From assembly GCF_009734185.1 (NCBI RefSeq), contig NZ_CP046393.1, forward strand, positions 860,501 to 924,500: DNA of 64,000 nt, read 5' to 3'. The DNA comes from Commensalibacter melissae (GTDB taxonomy: Bacteria; Pseudomonadota; Alphaproteobacteria; Acetobacterales; Acetobacteraceae). A program made the position numbers and the translations under genes. Below are positions 8,127-19,612 of this stretch, piece by piece; position 1 is the first letter of the stretch; each line of letters begins with the position of its first letter. The notes beneath the pieces were generated by a model, which saw only the letters and a program-made list of their open reading frames with translations, did not search any database and had not been told where the DNA came from.

Positions 8127-9233
8127 TTAATATTTTCTTTTTTCAGCTGTCCAATTGTTCCATAACATAATTATGGCGGCCATTATCGCTGGACCGATAA
8201 ATAAACCAATCATACCCCAAGATTCCAGCCCTCCCAAGATACCGATTAATACCCATATAAATGGTAATTTTGTTGAGCCACCAATCAAAGCTGGTCTGAT
8301 AAAATGATCTGCAATAAAAATAATGATGCAGCCAACAATCAGTATAGTTAAAGCGATCAAATAGGAAACTTGAAAAAAAGCGATAAACGCAACTATACCA
8401 ATGGCAATCAGGGGGCAAAAGGGGATCATTGCAGCCAAGGCTGTCAATATGCCCAACAATGCCGCATGCGGTATATGCAGAAAATAGTATAGGGTTCCGA
8501 GAATGATACCCTGTCCTAGCCCGACCAGAACTAGTCCCGAAACTGTTCCATGAACTGATGAGATCATTTGTTGAGCAATTGTTTCTCCTTGTTTGCCAAA
8601 CAATCGTCTCGAACCTGATTTGCATTGATGAATAATTGATTCTCCATCTTTAAAAATAAAAAATAAGGTTAAAATTGAAAAGAAAAACAGTAAACCTCTA
8701 TGAAGGATTTGTGATCCTATTTTTTGTGTAACATATACTCCATGACTTAGATGCAAATTGGAAATTAGTGTCGAGGCAGAAGATGGATCTTCAAGGTTTT
8801 CTTTCCACCAGTGAATGATATTATTGTTTATAACTGGGATTTTATTAAGCCACTCGGGTGGTGGTAAACCCTCACGACTAATTTTTATGACCCAACTTAT
8901 GCCTGTTTGCAAATCTTTTGTCGCTTCAAGTGCTATAAAACCCAAGGGAAGAAGAAAAACCAGGGTAATAAAACAGGAAAAAATAAAGGGTAGTATAAAA
9001 TTAAATCGTTCATAGGGCCATTTTTGCTTGACAGTTTTGTAAAATGGCCAGCATGCTATGGCAAAGATAATTCCCCAAATCAGGGAAAACAAAAAGGCTT
9101 TAATGGTATATAGACCAAATAATATCAATACGATACTTAAACAACTGTGAGCAATAGTTTGATTATGGATTTGCTCTGCCAGTGACAATTGGCGCGAAAT
9201 TTTTCTATTGATTATATGATCATCTTGGGACAC
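8127..9233 (-). CDS. AI-2E family transporter (PerM/YdiK type)
   Basis: The 368-residue polytopic membrane protein has about seven to eight hydrophobic segments and the family C-terminal motifs: LGILTALAAMIPF..., then FIADHFIRPALIGGSTKLPFIWVLIGILGGLESWGMIGLFIGPAIMA. Family members export or leak small molecules such as the quorum signal AI-2, and some act in Na+/H+ exchange. The substrate cannot be inferred here. It lies 22 bases downstream of the peptidase gene on the same strand and may share its transcript. Confidence 0.88.
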   Translation of the reverse strand: MSQDDHIINRKISRQLSLAEQIHNQTIAHSCLSIVLILFGLYTIKAFLFSLIWGIIFAIACWPFYKTVKQKWPYERFNFILPFIFSCFITLVFLLPLGFIALEATKDLQTGISWVIKISREGLPPPEWLNKIPVINNNIIHWWKENLEDPSSASTLISNLHLSHGVYVTQKIGSQILHRGLLFFFSILTLFFIFKDGESIIHQCKSGSRRLFGKQGETIAQQMISSVHGTVSGLVLVGLGQGIILGTLYYFLHIPHAALLGILTALAAMIPFCPLIAIGIVAFIAFFQVSYLIALTILIVGCIIIFIADHFIRPALIGGSTKLPFIWVLIGILGGLESWGMIGLFIGPAIMAAIIMLWNNWTAEKRKY

Positions 9234-9255
9234 GTTAATTATTCCCCAATATCCG

Positions 9256-11349
9256 TTATAATTCTTTTTTGATAATGGAAATGGCGAAGGCCTGAATGAA
9301 GGCGGCCTCTTTTAAGGCTGTATATCGACCTGCAGCTCCCCCGTGCCCTGAATCCATATTTATTTTCAAAAGCAAGGGATTGGATGATATATTGTGATCT
9401 CTTAGTTTTGCAATCCATTTTGATGGTTCCCAATAGGTAACACGGGGATCAGTCAGGCCTCCCATTGCAAGTATGGCAGGATAGTCTTGTTCTTTTATAT
9501 TATCATAAGGTGAATAACTGGCTATATATTGATATGCTTTTGAATCTTTGAGAGGATTGCCCCATTCTGGCCATTCTGGAGGTGTGAGTGGTAAAGTAAT
9601 GTCTGACATTGTGTTTAATATGTCTACAAAAGGAACAACGGCAATGATTGCCGCAAAAAGATCAGGGCGTTCATTGGCTATATATCCCATTACCATACCG
9701 CCTGCTGATCTTCCGTCAGCAACGATTTTTTTTGGCTGTGTATAATTTTGTTCAACAAGATAATCGGCACAGCAAATAAAATCGGTAAAAGTGTTTATTT
9801 TGTTGAAGCGACGCCCCTCCATAAACCAATTCCAACCTTTTTCTGATCCGCCACGAATATGGGCTATGGCATAAATCCACCCTTGTTCAATATAATTCAG
9901 TGCTGTTATGGAAAAAACAGGGTCAATGGCATATCCGTATGATCCGTAACCATAAAGAAGAGTTGGGTTTTTACCGTTTAATTCAATATCTTTACGATAG
10001 GTCAAGGTCATGGGAATTTTTTCACCGTCGTTTGCAATAGCCCATATCCTTTTTGATTTGTAAAGGCTTGAATTATAACCGCAAGGAATTTTCTGCTGTT
10101 TAATGATTTCTTTTTTACCAGTTGGAATATGAAAACGATTCCAGCAACGTGGAGTTGTAGGAGACTGATAACTATATCGTAACCATTCTGTATCATATTC
10201 AAGCGTTTCATCCAGGGAAAGAAAGTATGCATCTTCATCACCTGAGATAATTTCATTTTCATCGTTTGTATTGGTGATGATTATTTTTGTATTAACCTCA
10301 TGACGTTCCAATCTTATAAAATAATTTTTAAACGCCTTGAATTCCATTAGGTAAATATCAGGATTATGATTAATCCAATTTTGCCAATTTTTTCTTTCTA
10401 TTTTATCCTGTATCAAATTATTCGGTATGGGCAATCGCATGAGTTTAAAATTGTATGCATTATCTTCATTTGTATAGATTATAAAATGATTGTTCCAATC
10501 TGTTATTTTGTAAAAAACACCTGTTCGTCTTTTTTTAAAACATATTGCTGCATGTGTGGGGTGTTGTCCCGATATGATCCAGACCTCGCTGGTATCATGA
10601 TTATTGGCTGTTATATAAATCCATTGGTTGGAAAGACTACGCTCAATATTAATAAAAAAGCCTGAATTTTTCTCTTTATAAACTAGAGTATCTTGAGAAG
10701 TGGCTATATGATGTCTGTAAATTGCGGTAGGTCTGCCTTGATCATCGCGATAGACCCAAAATATATACTGACTGCATGGTGAAAAACAGTAAGATCCAGA
10801 ACAGGGTGAAATAGATTGTGGTAATACATCTCCTGTTTCCAGATTTTTAATTTTTAAATGCCAAATTTCTGAGCCTTGGGTATCTTCAATATAGGCAAAG
10901 TATTTATGGTTAGGGCTGTGTGAAACCGAGCCTATTTTATAATAGTCAATAGTACTTGCCTGAATATTTGGATCAATAAGCAATTGTTCTCCAAAATCAT
11001 GAATTGATTTTCGATAAAAACTCTTATGCTCTTTTCCCTCTTCAAATCGTGAATAATATATCCAGCTACCGTCAGGTAGTTCAGGGCTGCTTTCTTTATC
11101 AGCCAATTTTGATTTCAAGGAAAGAAAAAGCTTGTTTTGCAACGGTTTAGTCTGCTGCATTATTTTATTAGCATAATTATTTTCCTGTTCAAGATATTGT
11201 TTTATCTCTTTTTTTAGTTTTGAAGGATTGGACAAGACTTCCTGCCAATTATCATCTTTTAACCAGGCATAAGGATCAGTTCTTGTAAATCCCAGTTGTT
11301 TTATGATTTTCTCTTTTTTAGGTGCTTTTGGCGGAAGAATTGATGACAT
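9256..11349 (-). CDS. Prolyl oligopeptidase family serine peptidase (oligopeptidase B type)
   Basis: The 697-residue protein has an N-terminal beta-propeller region (about 1-420) and a C-terminal alpha/beta-hydrolase domain. The catalytic Ser is S548 in DGRSAGGMVMGY, the Asp is in GGLTDPRVTYWEPSKW, and the His is in DSGHGGAAGRY near the C-terminus. Such enzymes cleave short peptides, and the oligopeptidase B branch does so after basic residues. No signal peptide is seen, so it is probably cytoplasmic. The usual GGSAGG box reads GRSAGG here, a conservative difference. Specificity is not proven by the sequence. Confidence 0.9.
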   Translation of the reverse strand: MSSILPPKAPKKEKIIKQLGFTRTDPYAWLKDDNWQEVLSNPSKLKKEIKQYLEQENNYANKIMQQTKPLQNKLFLSLKSKLADKESSPELPDGSWIYYSRFEEGKEHKSFYRKSIHDFGEQLLIDPNIQASTIDYYKIGSVSHSPNHKYFAYIEDTQGSEIWHLKIKNLETGDVLPQSISPCSGSYCFSPCSQYIFWVYRDDQGRPTAIYRHHIATSQDTLVYKEKNSGFFINIERSLSNQWIYITANNHDTSEVWIISGQHPTHAAICFKKRRTGVFYKITDWNNHFIIYTNEDNAYNFKLMRLPIPNNLIQDKIERKNWQNWINHNPDIYLMEFKAFKNYFIRLERHEVNTKIIITNTNDENEIISGDEDAYFLSLDETLEYDTEWLRYSYQSPTTPRCWNRFHIPTGKKEIIKQQKIPCGYNSSLYKSKRIWAIANDGEKIPMTLTYRKDIELNGKNPTLLYGYGSYGYAIDPVFSITALNYIEQGWIYAIAHIRGGSEKGWNWFMEGRRFNKINTFTDFICCADYLVEQNYTQPKKIVADGRSAGGMVMGYIANERPDLFAAIIAVVPFVDILNTMSDITLPLTPPEWPEWGNPLKDSKAYQYIASYSPYDNIKEQDYPAILAMGGLTDPRVTYWEPSKWIAKLRDHNISSNPLLLKINMDSGHGGAAGRYTALKEAAFIQAFAISIIKKEL

Positions 11350-11509
11350 AAGCTAGAACATTTCCCCATTTTTAAATAATTTGCATAAGAGATAAGACTA
11401 TCATATTTTATCTGGATTAATGAAATAATTAATTATTAGAAAATTGATAATTTCAGATTGATAATGTAAATTCTGTATATTTTGATAAATTGTTTTGAAG
11501 GTGGTATGA

Positions 11510-12664
<1,155 letters not shown>

Positions 12665-12986
12665 TTCATATTCATATTGCCTAAATCTATCTAAAAAATA
12701 ATCGCTATTTCAATGTTAAATCGACTTGCTTTAATTTTAGCGATTATAAATTATTCTAATCAAAAATATTTATAGTAAATGGCAATAGTTTATCAAATTT
12801 TTTATAATAATTTGTAATTTACGTTATCTTTCGTTATTTATAAAATTTACGTAAAATTGTTTAGATTCATAATTTTTTAGAATTTAAAAAATTTTGAAGA
12901 ATTCGTAACAGCTTTTGTTTGATTTTTTAAAGTGCTCTATATAGGTTCTTTTGAAGACATACATTAACTATATAGTTTTAAAATCG
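12665..12986. other. AT-rich intergenic region between glf and purU
   Basis: This 322-base stretch is extremely AT-rich and holds no recognisable gene. It contains a long-looped inverted repeat at 12698-12747, repeated short words such as TTTACGT, and an upstream reading of purU from a TTG at 12951 that I do not accept as the start. TATATA near 12940 could be a -10 element for purU, but no convincing -35 is visible. Confidence 0.6.
12698..12747. repeat. Inverted repeat with perfect 10-base arms
   Basis: ATAATCGCTA (12698-12707) and TAGCGATTAT (12738-12747) are perfect reverse complements separated by 30 bases. It lies 33 bases past the glf stop. There is no U-run after it, so it may be a weak transcript end or an operator. 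I cannot tell which. Confidence 0.45.
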
Positions 12987-13865
12987 ATGAGTGATTCAAT
13001 AAAATCAAAACAAAATCAATATGTTTTAACACTTTCTTGCCCTGATAAACCAGGTATTGTTTCCGCAATTTCTACAGGATTATTTGAAGCTCAAGCCAAT
13101 ATTGTTGAGTCGCAGCAGCATGATGCTCTTTCGGGTTATTTTTTTATGCGTGTTGTGTTCACCCTAGAGAGCGATAAAAAAAATTATCAATGGTTATATT
13201 CCAGATTGGAGGCTATTGCTGCCCAATTTAAAATGACATGGTTCTTGCATGATCGGGAACGTAAAAAACGTGTGTTGTTGATGGTATCAAGATTTGATCA
13301 TTGTCTGGTTGATCTTTTATATCGATGGAGAATAGGGGAACTGGCAATAGAACCCAGTGCAATTGTTGCAAATTATCCATATGAAGATTATGGTCATATT
13401 GATATGCAAGATGTACCATTTTATTATCTTCCCATTCTTAAGGATACCAAAAGGGAACAAGAAACGAAATTGTGGGATATTATTAAGGAAACCCGGACAG
13501 AGCTTGTTGTTCTTGCGCGCTATATGCAAATTCTGTCTCCTGAAATGGTAAAAAAATTGGCGGGTCAATGTATAAATATACATCATTCCTTTTTACCCGG
13601 CTTTAAGGGTGCAAAAGCCTATCATCAGGCTTATGAACGAGGGGTTAAATTGATTGGTGCAACAGCACATTATGTAACCGAGGATCTTGATGAAGGTCCA
13701 ATTATAGAACAGGACGTTGAACGGGTCAGTCACAATGACACCCCTCATGACCTTATCCGTAAAGGAAGGGATATTGAAAGACGAGTTCTGGCAAAAGCCG
13801 TGCGTTATCATATTGAAGACCGTGTTCTTTTAAATGGTCACAAAACCGTTGTATTTTCGGATTGA
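12987..13865 (+). CDS. purU: Formyltetrahydrofolate deformylase
   Basis: PurU hydrolyses 10-formyl-tetrahydrofolate to tetrahydrofolate and formate, balancing one-carbon pools and feeding formate to PurT. The protein has an N-terminal ACT domain ([18 protein letters not shown]...), then a formyltransferase-like domain with the catalytic stretch [20 protein letters not shown], the [20 protein letters not shown] segment and its Asp. The ATG at 12987 gives MSDSIKSKQ..., and the ACT domain starts about ten residues later. The longer reading from a TTG at 12951 adds unconserved residues. The stop abuts the stop of the convergent Nudix gene with no gap. Confidence 0.94.
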   Translation: MSDSIKSKQNQYVLTLSCPDKPGIVSAISTGLFEAQANIVESQQHDALSGYFFMRVVFTLESDKKNYQWLYSRLEAIAAQFKMTWFLHDRERKKRVLLMVSRFDHCLVDLLYRWRIGELAIEPSAIVANYPYEDYGHIDMQDVPFYYLPILKDTKREQETKLWDIIKETRTELVVLARYMQILSPEMVKKLAGQCINIHHSFLPGFKGAKAYHQAYERGVKLIGATAHYVTEDLDEGPIIEQDVERVSHNDTPHDLIRKGRDIERRVLAKAVRYHIEDRVLLNGHKTVVFSD

Positions 13866-14714
13866 TCAGGGAAATAATTTCCCTCTCAATCCAGTTTTTA
13901 TGCGATGGGCATACTGAGAATTCTTTGCGATGATGCCCATGCGAATAAAAAGATCGATTAATACAAGATTGACATTAAATTTGAAATCATCTGTTTCGCA
14001 CACTTGATGGTAAACATCTTCTAATTTTTTTAATTGGAAAGATTCAACCTCTCCATCATTGGGAACCGGTTGAAAATCTTCCGGCAACCATAGATCATAG
14101 CAATATAACACATCTCGCCTTAACCCTTCAGGTCTGATCATGCTATAAGTAATCAGTGATTTATATTCCGCATTTATCATGAGGGCGTTCGGAATGCTTG
14201 CTTCTTCACGTGCTTCTTTTTCTAGAGTGTTGTTATGGGTAAATCCTGCTGGTATACCTCCCGCGACGATATGATCCAGTTTTTCAGGATCAAGCCGTTT
14301 ATACTTTGCCCGTTTCGCGATCCACAAATAAATTTGATTTCTTTTCTTAACCAAACCATTGAGATGAACTCCAGTTCCAATCAGTCCAAGATCAGGAATA
14401 ACGGCACGATCAATTTTTCCAACCGGTTTAGCATATGGTGAGGGATAGACATCAAAAAGTTCATTCATGGCGCGAACCATATTATTTTCAATTAGTTGAT
14501 TACCCAGCATCTCGATTGAATATTGTGCTGGTAAAGTACAAATATTATTTTCTTCCATAACAACATGATGTTTTTGGAGAGTATCCATAAATGAAGGTCG
14601 AACCCATCCTATGATCTGATTATGCGCCTTGAAAGGTAAAAAATCTTTTTGTAACTTGGCGGTATTACATTTTTTTATATGACGAAATAAATTTTTAAAT
14701 TCAACAGGTTGCAT
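13866..14714 (-). CDS. Nudix hydrolase-like protein with N-terminal DUF4743-type domain
   Basis: The 282-residue protein has an N-terminal region of about 120 residues (including HNQIIGWVRPSFMDTL), then a Nudix fold with the box-like sequence GGIPAGFTHNNTLEKEAREEASIP near residues 157-180. Compared with the canonical Nudix box, the first Glu position is occupied by Phe and the Arg by Lys, while the metal-binding REExEE-like core (KEAREE) is kept. Related proteins act as thiamine-diphosphate or oxidised-nucleotide phosphatases, or are the Nudix part of eukaryotic thiamine pyrophosphokinases; the substrate here is not known. It converges on purU with stop codons directly adjacent. Confidence 0.8.
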   Translation of the reverse strand: MQPVEFKNLFRHIKKCNTAKLQKDFLPFKAHNQIIGWVRPSFMDTLQKHHVVMEENNICTLPAQYSIEMLGNQLIENNMVRAMNELFDVYPSPYAKPVGKIDRAVIPDLGLIGTGVHLNGLVKKRNQIYLWIAKRAKYKRLDPEKLDHIVAGGIPAGFTHNNTLEKEAREEASIPNALMINAEYKSLITYSMIRPEGLRRDVLYCYDLWLPEDFQPVPNDGEVESFQLKKLEDVYHQVCETDDFKFNVNLVLIDLFIRMGIIAKNSQYAHRIKTGLRGKLFP

Positions 14715-14840
14715 TAAAAATCTCTTATATTGCTTTAATAGTTTTTTTTATTTCAAAGTTATCTATTTTTATATTTTTTCATTTTTGGGGTAAACACTTC
14801 ATATATATTGATAAAACAATTACAATCTTTTGAAAATAAC

Positions 14841-16664
14841 ATGTCACGATATTCCAAATTTTCCTATGTCAACAAAGAAAGCACTCGTTCAGGATGGTCA
14901 ACTTTACTAGAGCTCTTGACCTATTTGTGGCCTCGTCAGCATATAACGTTGAAAATTCGCTTTATCTTTGCGATGGTTTTGATGATTGTTGCCAAAATCA
15001 TAGCCTTGGGTGTTCCTTATCTTTATAGCAAGATTGTGGATTATTTTTCCCAGAATAATCATGAAATAATTTATGTGCCGATTTATCTTATTGTTGGATA
15101 TGGATTGGTTAGGATTTTTTCCAGTTTATGTTCGGAATTGAAAGACACGGTTTTTGCGCCATTACGATTTAGGGTGATGCGTATAATAACCCTAAAATGC
15201 TTCGAGCATGTTCAAAGACTTTCACTAAAATTTCATTTAAATCGAAGAACCGGAGCAATTACACGGGCTATTGAGCGGGGTGGTGAGGGAATTGAAACAA
15301 TTTTGAGAGTGGGTATATTCAGTATCATTCCAACAGTTATTGAAACCTTGATGGTTCTCGGTGTGATTGCTCATTTGTATAATGGATATTATACACTTGT
15401 TGTCTGTCTTGCAATATTAGCCTATTTTTTCTTTACGATTTGGTTTACATCTCGGCGTATCAAGATTCGTCGAAAAATGAATGAAATTAATAATGAAGCC
15501 AATAATCGTGCCTTGGACAGTTTGCTGAATTATGAAACTGTTAAATATTTTTGTAATGAAACCCATGAAATAAGACGATATGATGAAGCATTGGCACATT
15601 ATGAAAAAGCTTCCATTAAAACACAAATAACGCTCAATATCCTGAATTTTGGTCAATCTTTCATTATAGCCATTGCATTGACATTTATTATGTTAATGGC
15701 AGCACGTGACATTGTCAGTTATCATTTTACTGTCGGAAAATTTGTTTTGATTAACACCTATTTGATGCAGCTTTATCAGCCCTTGAATTTTCTTGGCAGT
15801 ATCTATTCTAATTTGCGAAAATCAATTGTTGATTTGGAAAATATGTTTTCTCTTTTGGCACAGCCAATGGATATCAATAATCAAGAATGCGCCAAATCAC
15901 TTCCAACTGAATTGGTGAATGCGGGGCCTGCCAAAATTGAATTTAAAAATGTTTTTTTTGGTTATGACCCCTCTCGGGAAATTTTGCATCATGTAAGCTT
16001 CCTGGCGGAACCAGCCCAGCAAATTGCCATTGTTGGACCAACAGGGGCCGGGAAATCAACAATTAGCCGTTTGCTGTTCCGTTTTTATGATGTTACATCC
16101 GGTGCTGTATTAATCGATAATGAGGATATACGGTCTTATAAACAGGATGATTTGAGAAAGGCCATTGGAGTTGTGCCTCAAGATACGGTTTTGTTTAATG
16201 ATTCGATTGGTTACAATATTGCTTATGGTAAATTAGGAAGCTTACAAGCAGAAATTGAAAAAGCAGCAAGGCTGGCTCAAATCCATGATTTTATTGTTGG
16301 TTTGCCCGAGGGATATAATACTCAGGTGGGAGAAAGAGGGTTAAAACTTTCCGGTGGCGAAAAACAAAGGATAGCTATTGCAAGAACGATATTGAAAAAT
16401 CCAAGGATTTTAATCCTGGATGAGGCAACAAGCGCGTTGGATAGTCAGACAGAAAAAGAAATACAGCAGGCTCTTTTCCAGGTTTCTCAGGGTAGAACCG
16501 TGATTACAATAGCTCATCGTTTATCAACAATTATTCATTCGGACATGATTCTGGTTATGATGGATGGGAAAATATGCGAACAGGGAACTCATGAATTCCT
16601 GCTTGCAAAAAATGGTTTTTATGCCAATATGTGGTCTATACAGAGTCAACATTCTGATAAATAG
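14841..16664 (+). CDS. ABC transporter, Atm1/HMT1 type (fused permease and ATPase)
   Basis: The protein is an ABC exporter half-transporter. Six transmembrane helices occupy about residues 30-320, and a nucleotide-binding domain follows with Walker A GPTGAGKST, signature LSGGEKQRIAIART, Walker B ILILDEATSALD and the switch His in TIAHRLST. The sequence looks like the Atm1/HMT1 group, which exports glutathione-linked metal or sulfur species and is universal in alphaproteobacteria and mitochondria. The ATG at 14841 gives MSRYSKFSY...; a TTG 33 bases upstream adds residues with no family look. It is monocistronic and 149 bases upstream of rpmB. Confidence 0.9.
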   Translation: MSRYSKFSYVNKESTRSGWSTLLELLTYLWPRQHITLKIRFIFAMVLMIVAKIIALGVPYLYSKIVDYFSQNNHEIIYVPIYLIVGYGLVRIFSSLCSELKDTVFAPLRFRVMRIITLKCFEHVQRLSLKFHLNRRTGAITRAIERGGEGIETILRVGIFSIIPTVIETLMVLGVIAHLYNGYYTLVVCLAILAYFFFTIWFTSRRIKIRRKMNEINNEANNRALDSLLNYETVKYFCNETHEIRRYDEALAHYEKASIKTQITLNILNFGQSFIIAIALTFIMLMAARDIVSYHFTVGKFVLINTYLMQLYQPLNFLGSIYSNLRKSIVDLENMFSLLAQPMDINNQECAKSLPTELVNAGPAKIEFKNVFFGYDPSREILHHVSFLAEPAQQIAIVGPTGAGKSTISRLLFRFYDVTSGAVLIDNEDIRSYKQDDLRKAIGVVPQDTVLFNDSIGYNIAYGKLGSLQAEIEKAARLAQIHDFIVGLPEGYNTQVGERGLKLSGGEKQRIAIARTILKNPRILILDEATSALDSQTEKEIQQALFQVSQGRTVITIAHRLSTIIHSDMILVMMDGKICEQGTHEFLLAKNGFYANMWSIQSQHSDK

Positions 16665-16813
16665 GCTAGAAATAGTGAAAATTTTTAATTTTGAGGTTTA
16701 AAATTTGGATTTTTACTTGACTATTTCGTGAATTTTAGTCATAGGGCTAAACTAAGTATTTTTTATTTGCCAAACATTAAGTCTTGGCTTTCACAATCCG
16801 AGGATGAAAACAA

Positions 16814-17116
16814 ATGTCTCGCCGTTGCCAAATCACAGGCAAAGGTGTGTTGACAGGAAATAATGTCAGTCACGCCAATAACAAAAACCGTCGCCGTTTC
16901 CTGCCTAATCTGCAGGATTATTCCTTAAGGTCCGATATTTTGGGTCAACAAATACATTTACGCGTCACAACGCATGGTCTCCGTACCATTGAACATAATG
17001 GCGGTTTAGACAATTTCCTGCTAAATACACCGAATCGTAAGCTTACAGAAGAGGCTTTAGTGATTAAACGTCGTATTCTTCAGGCTCAGGAAAAAAAATC
17101 AGCAGTAGCTGCTTAA
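16814..17116 (+). CDS. rpmB: 50S ribosomal protein L28
   Basis: The 100-residue basic protein begins [20 protein letters not shown] and continues with [14 protein letters not shown] and the [21 protein letters not shown] segment, all L28 hallmarks. L28 is a large-subunit protein at the interface near the E site. It is not paired with rpmG here, as it is in enterobacteria; an EF-G gene follows instead. A hairpin at 17147-17184 probably ends most of its transcripts. Confidence 0.96.
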   Translation: MSRRCQITGKGVLTGNNVSHANNKNRRRFLPNLQDYSLRSDILGQQIHLRVTTHGLRTIEHNGGLDNFLLNTPNRKLTEEALVIKRRILQAQEKKSAVAA

Positions 17117-17146
17117 TTTTTTAAAAAATTGATTATCTAGTAATTA

Positions 17147-17184
17147 AATAACTTCCTTGATTTAATCTTAAGGGAGTTATTTTG
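17147..17184 (+). terminator. Probable intrinsic terminator after rpmB
   Basis: Arms AATAACTTCCTT (17147-17158) and AAGGGAGTTATT (17170-17181) pair with one G-T wobble around an 11-base loop and are followed by a short T-run. It lies 30 bases past the rpmB stop and upstream of the EF-G gene, so the two genes may be transcribed separately. Confidence 0.6.
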
Positions 17185-17259
17185 AGTTAAAAAAGGAAAT
17201 TATTCTTTTAATCTTATGATTTGATGAATATATTTTCTGAATATTTTTCTATCGTTTGT

Positions 17260-17264
17260 GGAGG
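17260..17264 (+). promoter_or_regulatory. Strong Shine-Dalgarno that fixes a TTG start for the EF-G gene
   Basis: GGAGG stands 8 bases before a TTG at 17273. An in-frame GTG at 17258 overlaps this site and so cannot use it. The TTG gives [23 protein letters not shown] after the initiator, matching the usual EF-G N-terminus. Confidence 0.75.
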
Positions 17265-17272
17265 TTTTACTT

Positions 17273-19360
17273 TTGTCCGACCATTCTGATCTTTCTAAAA
17301 TCCGTAATATAGGTATTACCGCGCATATTGATGCGGGTAAAACAACGACAACTGAACGTATTCTATATTATACAGGTGTCTCCCATAAGATTGGTGAGGT
17401 CCACGAAGGGAACACCACTACTGACTATATGGCACAGGAACGTGAAAGAGGGATTACCATTACTTCCGCTGCCGTTACCTGTGAATGGAACAAGCATCGT
17501 ATCAATATTATTGATACTCCGGGCCATATTGATTTTAACATTGAAGTTAACCGTTCATTGCGCGTACTTGATGGTGCGGTTTTCATTATCGAGGGTGTTG
17601 CTGGTGTCCAACCTCAGTCTGAAACGAATTGGCGTTTGGCTGACCGTTACAATGTCCCTCGCATTATTTTCATTAACAAGTTGGATCGTACAGGTGCAAA
17701 TTTTGAATATGCTTTCAGCACTTTAAAAGATAAGCTGGATATTGTCGCTATCCCTTTACAGCTTCCGATTGGTGCGGAAGAAAATTTAAAAGGTGTTATC
17801 GATCTTGTTAATATGAATGCCATTATATGGGAAGGTGATGATCTTGGTGCCAAATACAATATTGTTGAAATCCCTGCTGAATTAAAGGAAAAAGCAGAAG
17901 AGGCACGTCAAAATCTTCTGGACACCGTTTTGGCTGTTGATGATGCGGCTATGGAAGAATATTTTGACAAAGGTGATGTTTCTGTCGAGGTTTTAAAGAA
18001 ATGTATTAAAAAAGGTACCATTTCTGGAGAATTTCGTCCGGTTCTTTGCGGTTCTTCTTTCAAGAACAAAGGTGTTCAGCCTTTATTGGATGCAATTGTT
18101 GATTACCTTCCTGCTCCTGATGATGTGGAAGGAATTCGTATTGCACCTCCTGAAGATGAAGAGGTTGATGAAAATAAATTACCAATCATTCCCGTTGATC
18201 CAAATGGCAAATTTGCCGGTTTGGCTTTTAAAATCATCAATGATAAATATGGTTCTCTAACTTTCGTACGTGTTTATCGTGGTATCTTACGTTCTGGTGA
18301 CACGGTTTTGAACACAACCCATGGTCATAAAGAGCGTATTGGACGTATTTTCCAAATGCACGCTGATAAACGTATAGAAATCAAAGAAGTGCATGCTGGT
18401 GATATTGCCGCTTTTGTTGGATTGAAGGATACAAAAACAGGGGATACTTTGGCAGATCCGGCAGATCCGGTTGTTTTGGAACGTATGCAATTTCCAGTAC
18501 CTGTTATCGATATTTCTGTCGAACCAAAAACCAAGGAAGCGGTCGAAAAAATGACCCTTGCGCTTCAGAAATTGGCGGCAGAAGATCCATCTTTACAGTT
18601 AAAGACAGATCAGGAAACGGGGCAAACAATTCTTTCAGGTATGGGTGAGTTGCATCTTGATATCATCATTGACCGTTTACGTCGTGAATATGGTGTTGAT
18701 GCGAATATTGGCGCACCACAGGTTGCATATCGTGAAACCATTACTCAGTCTCATACAGAAACCTACACCCATAAAAAACAGTCTGGTGGTGCGGGTCAGT
18801 TTGCTGAAGTCAAAATTATTTTCGAACCTACCGAACGAAATGAAGGAATCATATTCGAAAATAAAATTGTTGGCGGTGCGGTTCCCAAGGAATATATTCC
18901 AGCTGTTGACAAGGGTATCAGAAACCAAGCATCTACCGGTGTATTAGCAGGATTTCCAACTGTAGACTTTAAATTTACGCTTGTTGATGGTAAATATCAT
19001 GACGTTGACTCTTCTGCATTGGCGTTCGAGATTGCCGGTAAAGCCTGTTTCCGTGAAGGAATGAAAAAAGCTGGTCCTGTCATTCTTGAACCTATCATGG
19101 ATGTCGAAATCACTACACCTAATGATCATGTTGGTGATGTTGTTGGTGACTTGAACCGTCGTCGCGGAATGATTCAAAGTCAAGAAACTTCTGGAAGCAC
19201 TGTCATGGTTCGCGCTTTTGTTCCATTGAAAGAAATGTTTGGCTATATTTCTGATCTTCGTTCAATGACCAAAGGTCGTGCGTCCTTTACAATGCAATTC
19301 CATCATTATGATCCAGTTCCCCGTAATGTTGCGGATGAAATTATTAGTCAATCTGCCTAA
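17273..19360 (+). CDS. fusA: Translation elongation factor G
   Basis: EF-G is the GTPase that drives ribosomal translocation and, with RRF, ribosome recycling. The 695-residue protein has the P-loop [12 protein letters not shown], switch [20 protein letters not shown], and the NKLDR specificity motif. Domains II-V follow in order, with domain IV including [12 protein letters not shown] and domain V including [19 protein letters not shown]. Start choice rests on the GGAGG site before TTG 17273. It is not in a str operon: no rpsL, rpsG or tuf flanks it. It may therefore be a second EF-G copy or a relocated single gene. Its G-domain wording ([20 protein letters not shown]) departs somewhat from the usual alphaproteobacterial str-operon EF-G. 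Confidence 0.93.
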   Translation: MSDHSDLSKIRNIGITAHIDAGKTTTTERILYYTGVSHKIGEVHEGNTTTDYMAQERERGITITSAAVTCEWNKHRINIIDTPGHIDFNIEVNRSLRVLDGAVFIIEGVAGVQPQSETNWRLADRYNVPRIIFINKLDRTGANFEYAFSTLKDKLDIVAIPLQLPIGAEENLKGVIDLVNMNAIIWEGDDLGAKYNIVEIPAELKEKAEEARQNLLDTVLAVDDAAMEEYFDKGDVSVEVLKKCIKKGTISGEFRPVLCGSSFKNKGVQPLLDAIVDYLPAPDDVEGIRIAPPEDEEVDENKLPIIPVDPNGKFAGLAFKIINDKYGSLTFVRVYRGILRSGDTVLNTTHGHKERIGRIFQMHADKRIEIKEVHAGDIAAFVGLKDTKTGDTLADPADPVVLERMQFPVPVIDISVEPKTKEAVEKMTLALQKLAAEDPSLQLKTDQETGQTILSGMGELHLDIIIDRLRREYGVDANIGAPQVAYRETITQSHTETYTHKKQSGGAGQFAEVKIIFEPTERNEGIIFENKIVGGAVPKEYIPAVDKGIRNQASTGVLAGFPTVDFKFTLVDGKYHDVDSSALAFEIAGKACFREGMKKAGPVILEPIMDVEITTPNDHVGDVVGDLNRRRGMIQSQETSGSTVMVRAFVPLKEMFGYISDLRSMTKGRASFTMQFHHYDPVPRNVADEIISQSA

Positions 19361-19390
19361 TTTTAAATAACAATTTGATACGATTTAAAG

Positions 19391-19422
19391 CAGCCTTTTT
19401 TGTATAAAAGGCTGTTTTTTTT
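19391..19422 (+). terminator. Intrinsic terminator after EF-G gene
   Basis: Perfect 9-base arms CAGCCTTTT (19391-19399) and AAAAGGCTG (19406-19414) surround a 6-base loop and are followed by eight T residues. It lies 30 bases past the stop codon and is a textbook rho-independent terminator. The following 190 bases up to the pseudogene contain no gene. Confidence 0.9.
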
Positions 19423-19612
19423 GTGAAAATGTATGTGATTAAATAAATATTTTAGGTTTTATTTGTGTAATTTAAAAAATTACATCATAATTAATTTTTA
19501 TCAAAAAATTTTGAAATTTTATGGGATTTATTAAAATAAATTTATCTTTTTTTAAATTAAGACATCAAAACTAGTGAAAATAAAGTTCAATTAGAACAGT
19601 AGACTTATTTTA

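Noticed and set aside
8143-8625. 160-residue open frame on the minus strand inside the AI-2E-family permease gene
   Set aside because: It is a shifted frame of a real membrane-protein gene on the same strand. It has no family-like motif and no ribosome-binding site of its own.
12951-12986. TTG start for purU
   Set aside because: The 12 added residues do not look like the family, while the ATG at 12987 begins about ten residues before the ACT domain.
17258-17272. GTG start for the EF-G gene
   Set aside because: The GTG overlaps the GGAGG ribosome-binding site, which is spaced correctly for the TTG at 17273.
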